Below are positions 1 to 5,734 of a stretch of 5,734 nt of DNA, one piece after another (position 1 is the stretch's first letter; each line of letters starts with the position of its first letter). The notes beneath the pieces are model-generated. The model was not told the origin of the DNA. It did no database searches and worked only from the letters and a program-made list of their open reading frames with translations. This stretch comes from Mailhella sp. (GTDB lineage Bacteria > Desulfobacterota > Desulfovibrionia > Desulfovibrionales > Desulfovibrionaceae). Position numbers and translations under genes: made by a program. The stretch is taken from NCBI GenBank assembly GCA_020024815.1, contig JAHHTE010000138.1:1-5734 (forward strand), in the 5' to 3' direction.

Positions 1-4
1 ATTT

Positions 5-42
5 TTTGAGAGGGGAACTTTTGAAAAAGTTCCCCTCTCAAA
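5..42. repeat. 17-bp G+C-rich hairpin, repeat-like intergenic palindrome
   Basis: Positions 5-21 pair perfectly with 26-42 around a TGAA loop; the stem contains GAGAGGGGAACTTT. No T-run follows directly on the plus strand (CTCTCCCGTC comes next, then AAAACTTTTT to position 62), and on the minus strand it is followed by A-rich sequence, so it is not a textbook terminator by itself. From memory, hairpins of this shape (GAGGGGAACC..TTTTGAAAA..GGTTCCCCTC followed by C-rich then AAACTTTT) are common downstream of genes in Desulfovibrionaceae; that recollection is the basis for calling it a dispersed repeat. It may act as a 3'-end stabiliser or terminator for a plus-strand gene left of the window. 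Confidence 0.6.
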
Positions 43-67
43 CTCTCCCGTCAAAACTTTTTAATAT

Positions 68-103
68 AAAAACTCTTTTACATGCAAAAGAGTTTTTGTT
101 TTT
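68..103 (+). terminator. Intrinsic terminator for a rightward gene outside the window
   Basis: AAAAACTCTTTT (68-79) pairs with AAAAGAGTTTTT (86-97) around the 6-nt loop ACATGC, giving a 12-bp perfect stem. The T-rich tail TTTTTGTTTTT (93-103) lies on the plus strand, so it best serves a plus-strand gene whose end lies to the left of position 1. On the minus strand the stem also ends in TTTTT but is followed by ATATTAAAAA, so it could act as a weak back-up terminator for the operon described below. Confidence 0.7.
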
Positions 104-188
104 CTGCATCATGAAAAAACATAAATAAAATGTTTATAAATTATTCATAATTACTTTATTTAAAAGAATTTATTTTAATAATATCTAT

Positions 189-221
189 AAAAAAAGCCAT
201 CTTGCATAACAAAATGGCTTT
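189..221 (-). terminator. Intrinsic terminator of the tup-moeA operon
   Basis: Read on the minus strand, AAAGCCATTTTG (221-210) pairs with CAAGATGGCTTT (204-193) around the loop TTATG. All 12 pairs form, one of them G-U. The stem runs into TTTTTTT (195-189), a good U-run. It begins 32 nt after the last stop codon of the operon (stop at 253-255) and there is no other gene between, so it is the natural end of the five-gene transcript. Confidence 0.85.
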
Positions 222-252
222 ATAAATTTATAATCAAAAAAAATTTTAATAT

Positions 253-2169
253 TTAAAAATCAGTAATAATTTTTCCTATATTATCAAATTCATAACCTTT
301 AAGAGCTTGAACTCGATTTTTGAACTCATCACTTTTCAAAACAGCAATAAATGATTGAATATGTGGCAATTCTAAATGACATTTGCGAATAGCAAAATCA
401 TATTCTTCTACACCAACAGGAATAAAATCTAAGCCCATAGCAACTGCTGCTGATTGAATACCTATACCACAATCAACAGCTCCACTTTGTACTAAAGCAG
501 CAACAGACATATGTGTTGGTCTTTCATTATCATATCCATTTATTTCATTTGCATTTATTTTATTTTTATTAAGTAAATAATCAAATAAAATTCTTGTACC
601 TGCCCCTTTTTGTCTATTCACAAAGCGATGATTTTTAATATCTGCAATACTAGTAATATTTTTAGGATTTCCTTTAGGCACAATAATACCCTGAACTCTT
701 TGCACACCTTTAATTAATGCCATAGGTCTACAAATATCAGTAAAGAATTTCTTAATAAATGTAATATTGTATTCACCTGTTTCTTCATTCAAAAGATGAA
801 TAGGAGCAATATGTGCTTCTCCACGTTTTAATGCCATAAGCCCAGCATAACTACCAACATGACTACTAGATAAATAACTATCTTGGAACATATTTGGCAT
901 CATATCTGCTATAATATCAAGAATTAAATCATGACTTCCAATGGAAACAACTGTATGCTCAATTTGTTCAATAGGTCTATATAATTCAACGCTTACTTTT
1001 TCGCCAATTTCAATGCCTTCTTTATTTTGATCAATTACACAAAAACCATCAGCACGAACAAGACTCATAGCAGCTCCAGCACCTCTTGCTAATGGTGTTG
1101 CGATCATTTTATTATCAACTTTTCCAACTTTAACACGTACATATTCTTTATGTTTTAAGCTAGAAACAAGCCTTTTTGTAATAAAAGCATCAATTTTTTG
1201 TGGATCAGAACAAAGATTATTTTGCATATAATCAATAACAGGACGAACAAAATTTTGATACCCAATAAAAGCAGATACAGGATAACCTGGCAAACCAATA
1301 ACAGGAACGTTCCCTATCATTGCTAAAATAACAGGTTTTCCCGGTTTTATAGCTACACCATGCACGATAACTTCACCAAGTTCTTTCAATACATGAACAG
1401 TAAAGTCTTCTGTACCAGCACTAGAGCCAGCATTAACAATAACCATATCATATTCTTTGCTTGCTTTTTCTACTGCATTTTTAATCAAAGCAAAATCATC
1501 AGGTAAAATTCCCATTCTAACAGCAATTCCACCTTGCTCTTTAACCAAATTTTCAAACATACGAGAATTTGATTCAATAATACTATCTTCTTTTATTTCT
1601 GCATCAGGTTCAATAATTTCAGTACCTGTTGCAAAAATAGCCACACGAATATTTTTATAAACTTCTATTTCTGTAATACCAGCACTTAAAAGCACACCAA
1701 TATCAATAGAACGGATAATATGATTACTTGTTAAAATAAGTTCATGTGCAACAATATCCTCACCTACTGGGCGTATATGTTGCCAACTATGAGCAGGTTC
1801 TCTAATAAGAACTTCGCCACCTTCAGTTTCAATCAAATCTTCAGCCATAATAACAGCATCAAAAGGTTCACGAATTGGATCACCAGTATCCACTACAACA
1901 TACTCTAAGTCTTTTTGCAAATTAAGGGGATGAAAATCTGTTGCCATTTGTGTTTTTTCAGAAATAACAGCAATACCGTCCATAGCAGCAGAATTAAATA
2001 ACGGAGAATTATATTTTGCATAAATTGCTGATGTTGTTTTTCTACCCAAGCTATCAATAACTTTTATTTTTTCTTTTTGAATAGCAACATTTTTATGAAT
2101 AACATCAAGATATTTTTGTAATGCTTCTTCAACAGGCATTACTTTTAAATATAAATTACGTTTTTTCAT
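253..2169 (-). CDS. MoeA-type metal insertase fused to a PBP-like domain
   Basis: A 638-residue cytoplasmic protein made of a complete MoeA (about 1-400) plus a substrate-binding-like domain (about 405-635). Canonical MoeA is only about 400 residues. MoeA inserts molybdate or tungstate into adenylylated molybdopterin. Its motifs are all present: AAMDGIAV (61-68, Asp64), DTGDPIREPFDAVIMAED (94-111), GED (136-138), TGTE (181-184), ESNS (199-202), NAGSSAGTEDF (246-256), KPGKP (275-279) and GLPGYPVSA (292-300). Domain IV (about 325-397) contains RGAGAAMSLVRADG. Counterparts of E. coli Asp59, Asp142, Glu188 and Asp228 appear retained (Asp64, Asp138, Glu184, Asp241), so activity is expected. The C-terminal part has the features of the PBP_like family (PF12727): GSHD at 411-414, SSHVGSYAGLMALKRGEAHIAP-type segment at 435-456, and NRQKGAGTR (518-526). 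No signal peptide precedes it, so any ligand is cytoplasmic. The ATG at 2169 is supported by AGGGG five to six nt upstream, and the family's usual N-terminus (K-NxYL) fits. Last gene of the operon. Ligand of the fused domain is unknown; an oxoanion or the pterin is my guess. Confidence 0.92.
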   Translation of the reverse strand: MKKRNLYLKVMPVEEALQKYLDVIHKNVAIQKEKIKVIDSLGRKTTSAIYAKYNSPLFNSAAMDGIAVISEKTQMATDFHPLNLQKDLEYVVVDTGDPIREPFDAVIMAEDLIETEGGEVLIREPAHSWQHIRPVGEDIVAHELILTSNHIIRSIDIGVLLSAGITEIEVYKNIRVAIFATGTEIIEPDAEIKEDSIIESNSRMFENLVKEQGGIAVRMGILPDDFALIKNAVEKASKEYDMVIVNAGSSAGTEDFTVHVLKELGEVIVHGVAIKPGKPVILAMIGNVPVIGLPGYPVSAFIGYQNFVRPVIDYMQNNLCSDPQKIDAFITKRLVSSLKHKEYVRVKVGKVDNKMIATPLARGAGAAMSLVRADGFCVIDQNKEGIEIGEKVSVELYRPIEQIEHTVVSIGSHDLILDIIADMMPNMFQDSYLSSSHVGSYAGLMALKRGEAHIAPIHLLNEETGEYNITFIKKFFTDICRPMALIKGVQRVQGIIVPKGNPKNITSIADIKNHRFVNRQKGAGTRILFDYLLNKNKINANEINGYDNERPTHMSVAALVQSGAVDCGIGIQSAAVAMGLDFIPVGVEEYDFAIRKCHLELPHIQSFIAVLKSDEFKNRVQALKGYEFDNIGKIITDF

Positions 2170-2174
2170 TTTTT

Positions 2175-2180
2175 CCCCTA
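2175..2180 (-). promoter_or_regulatory. Ribosome binding site overlapping the moeA stop codon
   Basis: On the minus strand TAGGGG is followed by AAAAA and ATG. The TAG is the stop codon of the preceding moeA (2178-2180), so the Shine-Dalgarno sequence of the fusion gene is built on that stop. This suggests translational coupling of the two MoeA paralogues. Confidence 0.75.
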
Positions 2181-3407
2181 CAAAATATGAACAAGAACTT
2201 GCTCATCTTTTTTTATGCCTTCAGTATTCATATCAACCAAAATATATCCCTGAGCTTTAGCAAGAGAAGAAATTAAACCTGACTTACTAAAAATAGGTGT
2301 AGCAATATATTCTTTGTTTTGTATGATAAGATCAACAAGTTGACAAGTTAATTTACCATCAGCACTTGGAAAATTATTTGCCATTTTTGCAACAATACAA
2401 TTTTCTTCTTTACAATCCATTAATTGATTATAGACATTTTGTGCTAAAAGCTCAAACAAAAGCATTGCAGCAACAGGATGACCGGGTAAACCCAATAATA
2501 ATGTTTTTGAAAATTCATCATACGCTGTTATTGTTGGCTTTCCGGGTTTAATAGCAATTCCATGCGTTAAAACACCTGAACTTGCTAATTCCCCTAATAA
2601 ACTTGCTGTAAAATCTTTTTCTCCTTGACTACTTCCACCAGATAAAACAACAATATCAGCTAATTGCATTAATTTTATAATAGTATTTTTTATTTGATTT
2701 CTATCATCACAAACACGAGTTATAGATAATACATCAAAACCAAATTTTTTCGCTTGAGCATACAATCCGTAACTATTAATATCATAAACTTTTCCCATTG
2801 TAAGCTCTTGTTCAGGAGCAAGTATTTCATCTCCCAAAGAAATAATAGCTACAATAGGTTTTGCATAAACTAAAACAGAAGTAATACCTAAAGCTGCAAG
2901 AACTCCAATTTCATGTGGGCGTAAACGTGTTCCTTTTTTTAACACAAGGCTTTTTTCTTCCATATCTTCGCCAATATTTACAACACCAGCATTATATGCA
3001 ACATTTTGATATATAGCGAGTTCATCTTCTGTTAATTTTTCTGTATATTCAAGCATAATCATGGAATCTGCCCCTTGTGGCAACATTCCACCTGTTGGAA
3101 CATAAACACATTCTCCACTTTTAATAGAAAATGTATTTTCTTGTCCCATTTCCACTTTTCCAATTATTTTTAAAAAACTTGGTAAACTTTCTGTTACACC
3201 TGTGCTATCTTTATGGCAAATAGCATATCCATCAACTGTGGAACGTTTAAAATGTGGAACAGCAAAAGGAGCATAAATATCTTGAGCTAAAACACAATGT
3301 TGACTATCTAATAATAATTTTTCTTCAATAAGTAATGTTTCTTTTTGCAAATAGGAAAAAATCTTTTGACTAGCTATATCTAATGTATCAACTGTAAGTA
3401 ACTGCAT
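2178..3407 (-). CDS. moeA: Molybdopterin molybdenumtransferase MoeA
   Basis: A 409-residue protein of normal MoeA length. It is expected to act in the cytoplasm in the last step of molybdenum or tungsten cofactor synthesis, hydrolysing adenylylated molybdopterin and ligating the metal oxoanion to the dithiolene. Visible motifs: STVDGYA (56-62, with Asp59 at the position of E. coli Asp59), VPTGGMLPQGAD (103-114), NIGED (145-149), SLGDE (190-194), DINSY (209-213), the MoCF_biosynth-type DIVVLSGGSSQGEKDF (251-266), GIAIKPGKP (283-291) and GLPGHPVAA (306-314). The C-terminal beta-barrel domain IV is about 335-409. The usual SAMDGYA is STVDGYA here, a mild change. The ATG at 3407 has AGGAG at 3413-3417, five nt upstream. 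It begins 18 nt after tupC and its stop codon overlaps the ribosome site of the next gene. It is clearly diverged from the downstream MoeA fusion rather than a recent duplicate. Whether it prefers Mo or W cannot be told from sequence; linkage to tup genes hints at W. Confidence 0.95.
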   Translation of the reverse strand: MQLLTVDTLDIASQKIFSYLQKETLLIEEKLLLDSQHCVLAQDIYAPFAVPHFKRSTVDGYAICHKDSTGVTESLPSFLKIIGKVEMGQENTFSIKSGECVYVPTGGMLPQGADSMIMLEYTEKLTEDELAIYQNVAYNAGVVNIGEDMEEKSLVLKKGTRLRPHEIGVLAALGITSVLVYAKPIVAIISLGDEILAPEQELTMGKVYDINSYGLYAQAKKFGFDVLSITRVCDDRNQIKNTIIKLMQLADIVVLSGGSSQGEKDFTASLLGELASSGVLTHGIAIKPGKPTITAYDEFSKTLLLGLPGHPVAAMLLFELLAQNVYNQLMDCKEENCIVAKMANNFPSADGKLTCQLVDLIIQNKEYIATPIFSKSGLISSLAKAQGYILVDMNTEGIKKDEQVLVHIL

Positions 3408-3425
3408 AATTTCTCCTAATTTTTC

Positions 3426-4103
3426 TTATACAAATGATTGTAATGCCATATATTGTTTTACACTTTCTAAAGGGCTATTAACTAATCCTTGCAACTCACA
3501 AGAAATAATATGTTTTCCCTTTGCAAAAAAATGATATTTATCCACTAAATTACTTATACTTGATAATTGATGACTTATTAAAATAAAACACGTTTTTTCT
3601 TTTATATGTAAATTTTGAATGAGATTTTTTACAATACTTATACTTTCAATATCTAAATTTGATAATGTTTCATCAAAAATAATACATTTTGGTTTTGCTA
3701 TAAGCGTTCTAATAATTGAAATTTTTTGTTGTTGCCCACTTGATAATTGACGAGCATACACATTTTTTTTATCAAAAATACCAAAAAGATTTAAATAATA
3801 ATCAACTTCTTCTATATTAATAGGATAATGGCGGATTTTTAAAGGATAAATAATATTTGCAAAAACAGTATCGCGTAATAAATAAGGCTTTTGTGATGCT
3901 AAAATAATATCTTGAGATTGTAAACCTTGATAATCAATATTTCCTTTTTCTAATGAAATCATTTGCATAAGAACTTTTGCAAAAGTTGATTTTCCACTTC
4001 CATTAGCTCCAATAAGAGCATGAATTTTATTTTGTTCTATTTCTAAATTTTCAATAGAAAAATAAAAATCAGCTAGTTTTGTTTGCACATTAAAAATTTT
4101 CAT
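3426..4103 (-). CDS. tupC: Tungstate ABC transporter, ATP-binding protein TupC
   Basis: A 225-residue cytoplasmic ABC ATPase that would power oxoanion import through TupB. Motifs: Walker A GANGSGKST (32-40), Q-loop Gln71 in SQKPYLLRDTV, signature LSSGQQQ (120-126; consensus is LSGGQ), Walker B CIIFDET (140-146) with catalytic Glu145, D-loop SNLD (148-151), and switch His178 in LISHQL. FDET replaces the common LDEP. The protein ends soon after the nucleotide-binding domain, so it lacks the C-terminal MOP/TOBE regulatory domain of ModC; short ATPases are usual for TupC. Start choice: the frame can be opened 10 codons earlier by a TTG at 4133, but that has no ribosome site and follows an in-frame TAG directly; the ATG at 4103 has AGAAGAG seven nt upstream and begins at the usual MKI..V start. 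It overlaps the end of tupB by 14 nt, pointing to translational coupling. Confidence 0.93.
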   Translation of the reverse strand: MKIFNVQTKLADFYFSIENLEIEQNKIHALIGANGSGKSTFAKVLMQMISLEKGNIDYQGLQSQDIILASQKPYLLRDTVFANIIYPLKIRHYPINIEEVDYYLNLFGIFDKKNVYARQLSSGQQQKISIIRTLIAKPKCIIFDETLSNLDIESISIVKNLIQNLHIKEKTCFILISHQLSSISNLVDKYHFFAKGKHIISCELQGLVNSPLESVKQYMALQSFV

Positions 4104-4779
4104 TGTACTGCTCTTCTTTTCTAAAATAATCAACTAAACATTGCAAAACAAAAGAAATAGCAAGTAAAATAACGCCAAGAAAAATGCCTTCTGTAAAAAT
4201 ACCTTGACTTTTTAATAAAGAAATAGCAGTGGTCATGGTTCTTGTACTTTCTTTTATATTTCCCCCAACAAGCATAACAGAACCTACTTCACTAATAGAG
4301 CGACCAAAACCAGTTATAATAGCAAAATACATATCTGTTTTTAATTCTTTAATAATTAACCAATTTGTTTGACGTTCATTTGCACCAATACTTTTTGCAA
4401 AATTTCGTATGCGAGGAACTTCTCTTTGAGCAACAGTATATACCATACCACTAATAATAGGTGTTATAATAAGAACTTGTGCTATAATCATACCTGTTAT
4501 AGTAAATAATAATTCAAAAGAACCAAGTGGACCCCGTCTCATTAATAAAAAATAAACAAGCAAACCAATAACAACAGGAGGAACACCCATTAACGTTTTA
4601 TTAATTCGTATTATACTATTTTTAAAAGGAAAATGGTACTTTTCAAGAATAAGCCCAAAGCAAATGCCAAGACACGCTGCAATACTAGTTGCTATAACAG
4701 CCATAAAAAGCGTTACATAAATTGCATGAAATGCCCCAACAGAAGCAAGCAACTTTATAAAATCAAGTACCATTTCCAC
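4090..4779 (-). CDS. tupB: Tungstate ABC transporter, permease TupB
   Basis: A 229-residue inner-membrane permease of the molybdate/tungstate/sulfate importer type. It is very hydrophobic, with about five likely membrane segments (roughly 17-44, 64-80, 90-115, 150-172 and 195-217). GVPPVVIGLLVYFLL (65-79) followed by RRGPLG (81-86) is typical of TupB. The EAA-type coupling loop that docks on the ATPase lies near 128-150 (AKSIGAN..Q..WLIIKEL), followed by GFGRSISEVGSVMLVGGNI (157-175). It would form a homodimer that takes tungstate from TupA and works with TupC. The start is a GTG at 4779: AGGA lies eight nt upstream of it, whereas the in-frame ATG two codons later (4773) would be 14 nt away. 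It follows tupA after 24 nt and overlaps tupC by 14 nt. Confidence 0.94.
   Translation of the reverse strand: MEMVLDFIKLLASVGAFHAIYVTLFMAVIATSIAACLGICFGLILEKYHFPFKNSIIRINKTLMGVPPVVIGLLVYFLLMRRGPLGSFELLFTITGMIIAQVLIITPIISGMVYTVAQREVPRIRNFAKSIGANERQTNWLIIKELKTDMYFAIITGFGRSISEVGSVMLVGGNIKESTRTMTTAISLLKSQGIFTEGIFLGVILLAISFVLQCLVDYFRKEEQYNENF
4111..4117 (-). promoter_or_regulatory. Ribosome binding site deciding the tupC start
   Basis: AGAAGAG on the minus strand, seven nt before the ATG at 4103 and inside the tupB coding region. It is a moderate match to the Shine-Dalgarno consensus, but nothing comparable precedes the alternative TTG at 4133. Confidence 0.55.
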
Positions 4780-4787
4780 TATTTTTA

Positions 4788-4791
4788 TCCT
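4788..4791 (-). promoter_or_regulatory. Ribosome binding site supporting the GTG start of tupB
   Basis: AGGA (within TAGGAT) on the minus strand in the tupA-tupB gap. It is eight nt from the GTG at 4779, a good distance, and 14 nt from the ATG at 4773, which is too far. This favours GTG. Confidence 0.6.
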
Positions 4792-4803
4792 AAAAACTAA
4801 AAA

Positions 4804-5619
4804 TTATTTTTTTGCATTTGGAACAAATAATGATTGACCATATTTTTCTTTTCCAAATTCACCAATAATTTTTTGTATTCTATCGGAAACAATCCAATCA
4901 ATAAATGCAGTTGCTGTTGTGATGTTTGTATCAGGGTATTTTGCTGGACTTACAGCAATGATACCGTATTGATTAAGAAGATCTGGAGCTTTTTCACAAA
5001 TAATTTCAAGATCCAATTTTACAGAACTATCTGATTTCATTTTTAAATATGTACCACGATCAGTGAGAATGCAAGCACCCAATTCATCTGCCATTGAAAG
5101 GCTTGCACCCATGCCAGAACCTGATTCTTTATAATTTGGATTTTCACTTGCATTTATACCAAGATTTTTCCAAATTCCTTTTTCTTTTTTATCAGTACCT
5201 GAATCATCACCACGACTTATCCATTTTACTTTTTTAGCAAAAACTTGATTAAGTGTTTCTTTTATATCATTAGAATAAGGTAATACACCTTTAGGACCAA
5301 CAACAATAAAATCATTATACATTACTTCAATACGAGCAACACCATAGCCATCAGCAACAAATTTTTCTTCACTTGGTTTTGCATGAACAAGAACAACGTC
5401 AACATCGCCATTTCTACCCATAGCTAAAGCTTCACCAGTTCCAACTGAAACATATTTCAAATCATAACCAGTATCTTTTTTAAAAATAGGAGTTAAATAA
5501 TCAAGTAAACCAGTATCTGCTGTACTTGTTGTTGTTGCCATTTTTAGCTCTGTATCATTTGCAAATGCAGGCATTGCTAAACCTAAAACAAGAGCTAATG
5601 ATAATAAAATTTTTTTCAT
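4804..5619 (-). CDS. tupA: Tungstate ABC transporter, substrate-binding protein TupA
   Basis: A 271-residue exported protein that captures tungstate in the periplasm and delivers it to TupB. Residues 1-20 form a Sec signal peptide: MKK, a hydrophobic core LLSLALVLGLAM, then PAFA cut before Asn21; there is no lipobox cysteine. The family's oxoanion-binding signature TTTSTADTGLLD lies at 29-40. Other conserved blocks: VSVGTGEALAMGRNGDVDVVLVHA (57-80), VMYNDFIVVGP (99-109), SRGDDSGT (135-142), SGSGMGASLSMADE (166-179), LTDRGTYL (185-192) and YGIIAVSP (218-225). Arg136 lies about 116 residues into the mature protein, matching the arginine (Arg118) reported as important for tungstate selectivity in Desulfovibrio alaskensis TupA. 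The residue after SRGDDSGT is Asp143; relatives I remember have His there. The ATG at 5619 has AGAGGT seven nt upstream. First gene of the operon. Confidence 0.95.
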   Translation of the reverse strand: MKKILLSLALVLGLAMPAFANDTELKMATTTSTADTGLLDYLTPIFKKDTGYDLKYVSVGTGEALAMGRNGDVDVVLVHAKPSEEKFVADGYGVARIEVMYNDFIVVGPKGVLPYSNDIKETLNQVFAKKVKWISRGDDSGTDKKEKGIWKNLGINASENPNYKESGSGMGASLSMADELGACILTDRGTYLKMKSDSSVKLDLEIICEKAPDLLNQYGIIAVSPAKYPDTNITTATAFIDWIVSDRIQKIIGEFGKEKYGQSLFVPNAKK

Positions 5620-5680
5620 CTAGCTAACCTCTTTTTTTATTTTATTTTACCTTTTTAGCGAAAAGAATTAAACTTTACAC

Positions 5681-5710
5681 ATTATAATAAAAAATTATAA
5701 ATAAAGACAA
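5681..5710 (-). promoter_or_regulatory. Predicted sigma-70 promoter of the tup-moeA operon
   Basis: On the minus strand TTGTCT (5710-5705, four of six matches to TTGACA) and a perfect TATAAT (5686-5681) are separated by 18 bp. Transcription would start near 5674, leaving a leader of about 55 nt before tupA. This is the only gene-free sequence upstream of tupA in the window. A second TATAAT at 5699-5694 has no acceptable -35 box. Very AT-rich DNA makes chance -10 matches common, so the call rests on the pair and the position. Confidence 0.55.
5682..5700. promoter_or_regulatory. Perfect 19-bp AT palindrome over the -10 region, possible operator
   Basis: TTATAAT-AAAAA-ATTATAA (plus strand): 7-bp arms with a 5-bp spacer. 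It covers most of the -10 box and part of the spacer of the predicted promoter, a position where a repressor would block RNA polymerase. Candidates by context are a tungstate- or molybdate-responsive regulator (ModE or TunR type), none of which is encoded here. The arms are purely A/T, so chance is a real alternative. Confidence 0.3.
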
Positions 5711-5714
5711 TATT

Positions 5715-5724
5715 CCCCCCCCCC
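5715..5724. repeat. Homopolymer tract of ten C (G10 on the coding strand)
   Basis: Ten consecutive C in otherwise very AT-rich intergenic DNA, ending four bases upstream of the predicted -35 box of the tup operon and about 95 nt upstream of the tupA start. Such tracts are prone to slipped-strand length change and in several host-associated bacteria give phase-variable expression. It is close to the right edge of the window, so what lies beyond is not visible. Confidence 0.8.
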
Positions 5725-5734
5725 TCAACAAAAT

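Noticed and set aside
139..152. 14-bp AT palindrome AATTAT-TC-ATAATT in the gene-free left region
   Set aside because: Pure A/T dyads of this size are expected by chance here and it is not near a gene start.
1457..1660. Plus-strand open frame of 67 codons
   Set aside because: Lies wholly inside and antisense to the MoeA fusion gene; no recognisable protein features or clear ribosome site.
2366..2551. Plus-strand open frame of 61 codons
   Set aside because: Antisense shadow within moeA, whose own frame has all family motifs.
253..3407. Tandem duplication of moeA
   Set aside because: The two MoeA proteins differ throughout, including in motif details and the extra C-terminal domain, so this is an old paralogue pair rather than a recent repeat.
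4104..4133. N-terminal extension of tupC from a TTG at 4133
   Set aside because: No ribosome site upstream, directly preceded by an in-frame TAG, and deep inside tupB; the ATG at 4103 is better supported.
4780..4803. Possible terminator or attenuator between tupA and tupB
   Set aside because: Only A/T-rich runs without a stable G+C stem; the gap is 24 nt and contains the tupB ribosome site.
4834..5034. Plus-strand open frame of 66 codons
   Set aside because: Antisense shadow within tupA; its composition simply mirrors the AT-rich coding strand.
5620..5680. Molybdenum/tungsten cofactor riboswitch in the tupA leader
   Set aside because: The predicted leader is only about 55 nt, much shorter than that riboswitch class, and I see no series of stems in it.

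Overview
The window is an AT-rich piece (about one third G+C by eye) of a bacterial genome carrying one tightly packed five-gene operon. It is read entirely on the minus strand, from about position 5675 down to about 190. In transcription order the genes are tupA (tungstate-binding periplasmic protein), tupB (permease), tupC (ATPase), moeA (molybdenum/tungsten insertase), and a second MoeA fused to a C-terminal periplasmic-binding-protein-like domain. Gaps between genes are 24, -14, 18 and -3 to +8 nt class spacings, so all five are probably one transcription unit.

Organism: no taxonomic marker is present. The TupA/B/C sequences, the MoeA plus MoeA-PBP pair, and the long G+C-rich hairpin at 5-42 followed by a CTCTCCC stretch look like Desulfovibrionaceae. 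The base composition would make it a low-G+C member of that family (a Lawsonia-like or symbiotic/host-associated lineage is possible). This is inference; a Campylobacterota or clostridial origin is less likely but not excluded.

Layout: 1-252 has no gene. It holds a 17-bp hairpin (5-42), an intrinsic terminator facing right (68-103) that probably ends a plus-strand gene lying left of the window, and the operon's own terminator (189-221, minus strand). 253-5619 is the operon. 5620-5734 holds the leader and promoter: a TATAAT box at 5681-5686 with TTGTCT 18 bp upstream, a 7+5+7 AT palindrome over the -10/spacer, and a run of ten C (G on the coding strand) immediately upstream of the -35.

How the genes work together: TupABC imports tungstate (or molybdate) as WO4(2-). 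The two MoeA proteins would insert the metal into adenylylated molybdopterin to give the tungsten or molybdenum cofactor for enzymes such as formate dehydrogenase or aldehyde oxidoreductase. The operon therefore couples metal uptake directly to cofactor metalation. The most noteworthy points are the MoeA-PBP fusion in a tungstate operon, the G10 tract abutting the promoter (possible phase-variable expression), and a His-to-Asp change in a conserved TupA ligand-region motif. I saw no clearly undescribed system.
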